NCBI GenBank assembly: GCA_031411995.1
Contig: JANOCD010000133.1
Span: forward strand, 1 to 64,000
DNA from: Rudanella sp031411995
GTDB lineage: Bacteria; Bacteroidota; Bacteroidia; Cytophagales; Spirosomataceae
Direction: 5' to 3'
DNA length: 64,000 nt
Part shown: positions 59,701-64,000 of the stretch, piece after piece
Layout of the letters: every line of letters begins with the position of its first letter
Position numbering within the stretch: the first letter of the stretch is position 1
The notes under the pieces: model-generated
The model's database searches: none
Told to the model about the DNA's origin: nothing
Seen by the model: only the letters and a program-made list of their open reading frames with translations
Made by a program: the position numbers and the translations under genes

Positions 59701-60665
59701 TGACTGTTTTAGTGATTCAGACCGCCTTTATTGGCGATGTGATTTTGGCGACGGCCCTGTTGGAACAAATCCACCAACAGTGGCCCGATGCTCAAATCGA
59801 CGTGCTGGTGCGAAAGGGCAATGAGAGTCTACTGGCCAACCACCCGTTTCTGAATCAAGTGCTGATCTGGGATAAAAAAGGGGCTAAGTACCAAGGCTTG
59901 TGGCAGTTACTGGTCGAAATTCGCCAAGCCCACTACGACATTGTGCTCAATCTCCAACGGTTTGGGGCTACGGGCTTGCTCACGGCTTTGTCGGGGGCGG
60001 AGCAAACGGTGGGCTTTGTCAAGAACCCGTTCAGCCGTTTTTTCACCCATCGGGTTCCGCACCGCCTGGAACCGGGCCTTCACGAAGTGGACCGAAATGC
60101 ACAGTTACTGGCTTCGATCAACGTAAAAACCACAACCCGAATCAGGCCCAAACTCTACCCCAAGCCCACTGATTACGACGCTGTCCGCCCTTATCAATCA
60201 GTATCCTATTATTGTATTGCTCCCACGTCGGTCTGGTTCACGAAGCAGTTTCCGGCGCAGAAATGGATTGAGTTTATCAGAAAAGTCCCCACCGAAACAG
60301 TCGTTTACCTGCTCGGTGCTCCCTCCGATCTTGCAGCCTGCGAACACATCCGGCACGAGTCAGTGCGAGATACTATCATTAATCTGGCGGGGAAACTTTC
60401 GCTCCTGCAATCCGCAGCTTTGATGCAGGGTGCCGCCATGAACTATGTTAATGACTCGGCCCCGATGCACCTGTGCTCGGCGGTGAACGCGCCCACCACA
60501 GCCATTTTCTGTTCCACTGTTCCTGCTTTTGGCTTCGGCCCCCTCGCCGACAATGCCCGCGTTGTTGAAACGCCCGAACCCCTCAACTGCCGCCCCTGCG
60601 GATTGCACGGCCACCGCGCCTGCCCACTTGGCCATTTCCGCTGCGCGCTGACAATTGAGTTGTAG
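59700..60665 (+). CDS. Family 9 glycosyltransferase (heptosyltransferase-like)
   Basis: A 321-residue GT-B enzyme of the ADP-heptose:LPS heptosyltransferase family. Signatures are VIQTAFIGDVILATALLEQI at the N-terminus, APTSVWFTKQFPAQKW in the hinge, and NDSAPMHLCSAVNAPTTAI in the C-terminal donor site. It transfers a sugar onto a lipid A-core-like acceptor in the cytoplasm. It begins one base before the SDR stop. The last part is Cys/His rich (CRPCGLHGHRACPLGHFRC), a common tail in this family. Confidence 0.86.
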   Translation: MTVLVIQTAFIGDVILATALLEQIHQQWPDAQIDVLVRKGNESLLANHPFLNQVLIWDKKGAKYQGLWQLLVEIRQAHYDIVLNLQRFGATGLLTALSGAEQTVGFVKNPFSRFFTHRVPHRLEPGLHEVDRNAQLLASINVKTTTRIRPKLYPKPTDYDAVRPYQSVSYYCIAPTSVWFTKQFPAQKWIEFIRKVPTETVVYLLGAPSDLAACEHIRHESVRDTIINLAGKLSLLQSAALMQGAAMNYVNDSAPMHLCSAVNAPTTAIFCSTVPAFGFGPLADNARVVETPEPLNCRPCGLHGHRACPLGHFRCALTIEL

Positions 60666-60788
60666 TAACATAAAATAGTACTCATCCAACAACTTTTGGC
60701 CATACACACGCTTGATAACCAGTCGTGTTATAAAATTTTATACTTTAGATTTTGAAATCAACCAAACATAAAAACGCGCTTTACCCCC

Positions 60789-61973
60789 ATGACAAAACTA
60801 TCTTCTCTAAATCGGCGCGATTGGTTACGTGCCAGTGGTTTACTGGCTACCGGATTGGCCGGGTTGAGCCGTTGGAATCCGACTATAGCCGCAACAGGCT
60901 CCTGCGCATCGGCATCGAACATTGCCTTTACCCGTGAGTTTTACCAGGCATCGCCCCCCGAAACAATGCCCAAACTGCGGGCGCGGCTGATGGCCAACGA
61001 GAACCCGTATGGTATTTCGCCCAAGGCCCGCGAGGCTCTGATTAAAGCCGTTGACATTAGCAATCGGTATGCCTGGATGGAGTTTGGCCAACTGGCAAAA
61101 TTGATTGGTGACAAAGAAGGCGTTCAACGGAAGCACCTGATGTTCAGCCCCGGCTCGTCGGATATTCTGATGGCTGCGGCCGCGCTCTACGGAAAAGACG
61201 GCGGCACCATTCTGACCTGTCGCCCAACCTACGAAGACCTGCTCGAACGCTCCCAGAAATTTGGTGCCAAAATCGAAGCCGTTCCCCTCAACGCGGCTTA
61301 CGAGTATGACCTCGACGCAATGAAGGCCAAGATTGGCCCCGACACTAAAATGGTCTATCTGGTAAACCCAAATAATCCAACCGGCACCATTTTGAATCCG
61401 CAAAAGCTGGAAGCGTTTATTCGGGAGGTGGCCCCCAAAGTGCCGGTGTTTCTGGATGAAGCCTACATTGATTTTCTGGCTCCCAACGAGCGGCCCAATA
61501 CGGGCAAACTCGTGGCCGAAGGTTTGAACGTGATTGTAGCCCGGACATTCTCGAAAATTCACGCCTTTGCCGGACTTCGGTTAGGCTATGGCATGGGACA
61601 ACCCGAAACTATAAAGGCTCTTGAGCAATATACCAACAACGATTTTGGGGTAAGCATCACGACGCTGATGGCGGGCATTGCCAGTTACCAGGATGAAGAG
61701 TGGCAAAATTATTGTCGCACCGAAAACGCCAAGGCCCGCGACTACACCGCCAAGGCACTCAAAGGGATGGGCTACGAGGTGATTCCGTCGTTTGCCAACT
61801 TCATGCTTTTTCCCATTAAAATGAAGACGAAAGCCTTTGAAGCTCAGATGTGGGCCAGTGGCATCGGTATTCAGACCCGCGATTTTAACGGCCAACCCTG
61901 GTGCCGTGTCAGCATCGGCACCCAGCCCGAAATGGAGATTTTTGTAGAGGGGTTCAAGAAAATAGTAGGGTGA
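60789..61973 (+). CDS. Tat-exported HisC-like aminotransferase
   Basis: A 394-residue PLP aminotransferase of fold type I resembling histidinol-phosphate aminotransferase. The N-terminus has a twin-arginine motif, LNRRDWLRASGLLATGLAGL, so the folded enzyme should be exported with its cofactor. The PLP region is visible: MVYLVNPNNPTGT, VFLDEAYIDF (Asp), ARTFSKIHAFAGLRLGYG (PLP Lys), and CRVSIGTQPEM (Arg). It lies 11 bases before the Tat-exported amine oxidase. A periplasmic aminotransferase is unusual; no true his gene is nearby. Confidence 0.82.
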   Translation: MTKLSSLNRRDWLRASGLLATGLAGLSRWNPTIAATGSCASASNIAFTREFYQASPPETMPKLRARLMANENPYGISPKAREALIKAVDISNRYAWMEFGQLAKLIGDKEGVQRKHLMFSPGSSDILMAAAALYGKDGGTILTCRPTYEDLLERSQKFGAKIEAVPLNAAYEYDLDAMKAKIGPDTKMVYLVNPNNPTGTILNPQKLEAFIREVAPKVPVFLDEAYIDFLAPNERPNTGKLVAEGLNVIVARTFSKIHAFAGLRLGYGMGQPETIKALEQYTNNDFGVSITTLMAGIASYQDEEWQNYCRTENAKARDYTAKALKGMGYEVIPSFANFMLFPIKMKTKAFEAQMWASGIGIQTRDFNGQPWCRVSIGTQPEMEIFVEGFKKIVG

Positions 61974-61984
61974 AATGGTGAACT

Positions 61985-63580
61985 ATGACTCGACGCGACT
62001 TTATAAATCAAACCTCGGCTGCTTATGCGGGCCTGACGGCCTGGGGTCTTTTGCAACCGGCTCCTGCTCAGGCTTTTGACTTGCCCCGGCACGATACGGG
62101 CGATGATCCCAAAAACCGGAAAGTGGTCATTCTGGGGGCGGGTTTAGCCGGGATGTCCGCTGCCTACGAACTCGGTAAATTGGGTTACGATTGCACGATT
62201 CTGGAAGCCCGCGCCCGCTCCGGTGGCCGCGTCTGGACCATTCGGGGGGGCACTTCAGAAACAGAAATGGGCGGACTGGCGCAGACCAGCAAATTCGAGA
62301 ACGGATTATATTTCAACGGGGGGGCTGCCCGGATTCCGCACCATCACCAACTGACTCTGCAATATTGTCGGGAGTTGGGGGTGCCGCTCGAAATCTTCAA
62401 CGGAGCCAATGAGGCTGCTTATCTCTACAATGACAAAGCCGAGGGGCCGTTGAGCAACAAGCGAATGCGAATCAAGGAATACCACAACGACATGCGCGGC
62501 TACTCGTCGGAGTTACTGGCGAAAGCTCTTGATCAATCAACTCTGGATCAGCAGCTTACCAAAGAGGATGTAGAAAAGCTGGTGGACTTTCTAAAAAACG
62601 AGGGCGACCTGAACACGGCGCATCTATACAAAGGCACTAACCGGCGTGGCTACAAAGTTGACCCCGGCAAACCTCTTTTTGCCGACGGTGGCCCCGGCGC
62701 GGGTGCCAACCCCGGCGACATGACCGACCCCTACGGCCTGACCGATTTGTTGCGTTCCGGCTTTATGCAACCCGTTTTCTACAATGTTGGCGACTACGTT
62801 TATGAGCAGCAAACCACGCTGATGCAGCCCGTCGGCGGCATGGACGCGATTCCAAAAGCACTCGAAAAGCGGTTGGCCAACAAGATCGTGTTCAACGCGC
62901 CGGTGAAGGAACTCCGCAAAACGGAAACGGGGGTGCGGGTGGTCTACGAACGCGAAGGCAAACCCCAGGAGATAACAGCCGAGTTTTGCATCTGCACGCT
63001 ACCATTGCCCGTTTTGAAAAATATTGATTCCGACATTTCGGGGACGGTGAAGCGGGCGGCTGACTTTGTACCGTACATCAAAACCGGCAAAATCGGGTTA
63101 CAGTTTAAACGGCGGTTTTGGGAAGAAGATGACGGAATTTACGGCGGCATTACGCGCACCAACATGGACATTAACCAGATTTGGTATCCGTCGTTTGGGT
63201 TTATGGGGCAAAAGGGCGTGCTGATTGGCTACTACAATTTCTACAGTCGGGCCGAGGCAGTGGGCAACCTGTCGCTACCCGACCGGCAGAAACTGGCTCT
63301 GGAAGAGGGCGTTAAAATTCACCCGCAATATCCCAACGAGTTCGACAATGCGTTTTCGCTGGCCTGGCACCGCATCCCCCACAGCGAGGGAGGTTGGGCC
63401 ACCTATGACGACAACACACGCCGAAAGTTTTACCCCGCCCTGCTCGAACCTGACGGCAACATTTACTTTGCCGGAGAACACACAACGTACTTAACCGCCT
63501 GGATGGCAGGGGCTTTCACCTCCGCCCGCCGAACTGTGGAGGCAATTCACACGCGGGTCGGGCAATACACGAAGAAATAG
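61985..63580 (+). CDS. Tat-exported FAD amine oxidase
   Basis: A 531-residue flavin amine oxidase of the monoamine oxidase/L-amino acid oxidase group. It has a twin-arginine signal (TRRDFINQTSAAYAGLTAW, ending near AQA). FAD motifs are KVVILGAGLAGMSAAYELG, EARARSGGRVWTIRGG, and the C-terminal IYFAGEHTTYLTAWMAGAF. The enzyme should act in the periplasm with bound FAD. It begins 11 bases after the exported aminotransferase gene, suggesting a shared amino acid or amine pathway outside the cytoplasm. Confidence 0.85.
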   Translation: MTRRDFINQTSAAYAGLTAWGLLQPAPAQAFDLPRHDTGDDPKNRKVVILGAGLAGMSAAYELGKLGYDCTILEARARSGGRVWTIRGGTSETEMGGLAQTSKFENGLYFNGGAARIPHHHQLTLQYCRELGVPLEIFNGANEAAYLYNDKAEGPLSNKRMRIKEYHNDMRGYSSELLAKALDQSTLDQQLTKEDVEKLVDFLKNEGDLNTAHLYKGTNRRGYKVDPGKPLFADGGPGAGANPGDMTDPYGLTDLLRSGFMQPVFYNVGDYVYEQQTTLMQPVGGMDAIPKALEKRLANKIVFNAPVKELRKTETGVRVVYEREGKPQEITAEFCICTLPLPVLKNIDSDISGTVKRAADFVPYIKTGKIGLQFKRRFWEEDDGIYGGITRTNMDINQIWYPSFGFMGQKGVLIGYYNFYSRAEAVGNLSLPDRQKLALEEGVKIHPQYPNEFDNAFSLAWHRIPHSEGGWATYDDNTRRKFYPALLEPDGNIYFAGEHTTYLTAWMAGAFTSARRTVEAIHTRVGQYTKK

Positions 63581-63700
63581 TTTCAAGCTACGCTGTTTCA
63601 AGTTTCATGGCTTTCGCCGTTTCTCAGGCAGCATGTATATTGAAACGCAAAGCATTGAAACCTGAAACGCGAAGCAATTAAACGAGAAGCATTGAAACCT
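63580..63700. repeat. Long imperfect inverted repeat of short words
   Basis: The left part (63580-63623) read in reverse complement gives GAAACGGCGAAAGCCATG and further GAAAC-type words; the right part (63642-63683) gives GAAACGCAAAGCATTGAAAC and GAAACGCGAAGC. The arms of about 44 and 42 bases align nearly throughout around an 18-base centre. A third right-hand copy, GAGAAGCATTGAAACCT, follows to 63700. It separates the amine oxidase stop from the next start. Confidence 0.6.
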
Positions 63701-63711
63701 AAAATACAACC

Positions 63712-64000
63712 ATGAAACGCCACATTTTCCCTTTTGTATTCGTCCTGGCTTCGGCCCTGTTGACCAACTTTTTTGCCCAGCGCGTTTGGGCGCAGGCTCC
63801 TGCTCCCGGTGTACTGACTGCCGAGGATGCTAAAGTTATTAAGGCTATCAAAATCGCCAACCTCGAAAAAGACACCTACTTCAAATCGGGCGGGTTTATT
63901 CTGGATCGGTATGAGGAACGCCCCGCCTATGTGTTTAACTACAGCGATGGGATTCAGCGTAAAATCTACCTGTATAAGATCTTTGCGGCTGCCGATACCA
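63712..64000 (+). CDS. Secreted protein, partial, cut by window end
   Basis: The first 96 codons of a secreted protein. Signal peptide: MKRHIFPFVFVLASALLTNF, ending near VWAQA. The mature part begins APAPGVLTAEDAKVIKAIKI and continues with FILDRYEERPAYVFNYSDG, which I do not recognise. It is the third gene of the run with the two Tat-exported enzymes, though it uses a Sec signal. The 3' end lies beyond 64000, so length and domains are unknown. Confidence 0.75.
   Translation, partial: MKRHIFPFVFVLASALLTNFFAQRVWAQAPAPGVLTAEDAKVIKAIKIANLEKDTYFKSGGFILDRYEERPAYVFNYSDGIQRKIYLYKIFAAADT

Noticed and set aside
60840..61562. 240-codon minus-strand open frame antisense to the exported aminotransferase
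   Set aside because: Shadow of a gene with clear PLP motifs; composition is not that of a real protein.
1..64000. rRNA, tRNA, CRISPR arrays and insertion sequences
   Set aside because: I looked along both strands for conserved tRNA loops, rRNA blocks, transposase motifs and spaced repeats, and found none I could support; reading by eye may miss a tRNA.

Overview
The window looks like a chromosome segment of a Bacteroidota bacterium, most likely order Cytophagales and close to Spirosoma or its relatives; this is inferred from gene families and signals, not from a marker gene. The signs are repeated TAnnTTTG promoter elements of the Bacteroidota type, few strong Shine-Dalgarno sites, a head-GIN lipoprotein, a TonB-dependent receptor with a carboxypeptidase-regulatory N-terminus under a TPP riboswitch, a monomer-sized eukaryote-type isocitrate dehydrogenase, and Planctomycete/Bacteroidota-style heme-binding CxxCH and PA14 proteins. 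No rRNA, tRNA, CRISPR array, transposase or prophage was seen.

Layout. 0.1-7.0 kb (minus): a close-packed catabolic run ending in a malonate module (malonyl-CoA synthetase plus MadL and MadM transporter subunits), preceded by a flavin monooxygenase, a DUF3237 protein, an HGSNAT-like membrane acyltransferase and a secreted hydrolase. 7.1-10.8 kb (minus): hexuronate module (secreted esterase, tagaturonate reductase, ExuT-type permease). 10.9-29.4 kb: mixed metabolism, including a saccharopine dehydrogenase-like protein, an unknown membrane protein, two MDR oxidoreductases, a glycosyltransferase, an MBL-fold hydrolase, an M20 peptidase, icd, pirin, a FrnE-like DsbA protein, a McrC-GntP-SGNH run, manganese catalase, a PA14 protein and a GIN lipoprotein. 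29.6-34.0 kb: large cytochrome c-fused secreted protein, a membrane protein and a Uma2 nuclease-fold protein. 34.0-39.0 kb: class IV aminotransferase, then hisH-hisA-unknown-GNAT-hisF-hisIE behind what reads as a complete histidine attenuator. 39-48.9 kb: small metabolic units, an mhqD/mhqO-like pair, the TPP-riboswitch TonB receptor, a thioredoxin, an acyl-CoA dehydrogenase and a hydrolase. 49.1-54.9 kb (minus): GtrA, then nuoN, nuoM, nuoL, nuoK, the last four genes of complex I as a separate unit with its own promoter. 55.2-60.7 kb (plus): surface polysaccharide genes. 60.8-64.0 kb (plus): two Tat-exported enzymes (HisC-like aminotransferase and FAD amine oxidase) and the start of a third secreted protein cut by the window end.

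The strongest regulatory finding is the his leader: a Bacteroidota promoter box, a 16-codon leader peptide with the run His-His-Arg-His-His, an intrinsic terminator just before hisH, and a competing antiterminator pairing that ribosome stalling on the His codons would favour. The second theme is a family of short repeated-word inverted repeats in intergenic spacers (1.25, 14.5, 15.9 and 63.6 kb), plus two in-frame repeat or palindrome insertions inside enzyme genes (1.77 and 48.07 kb).
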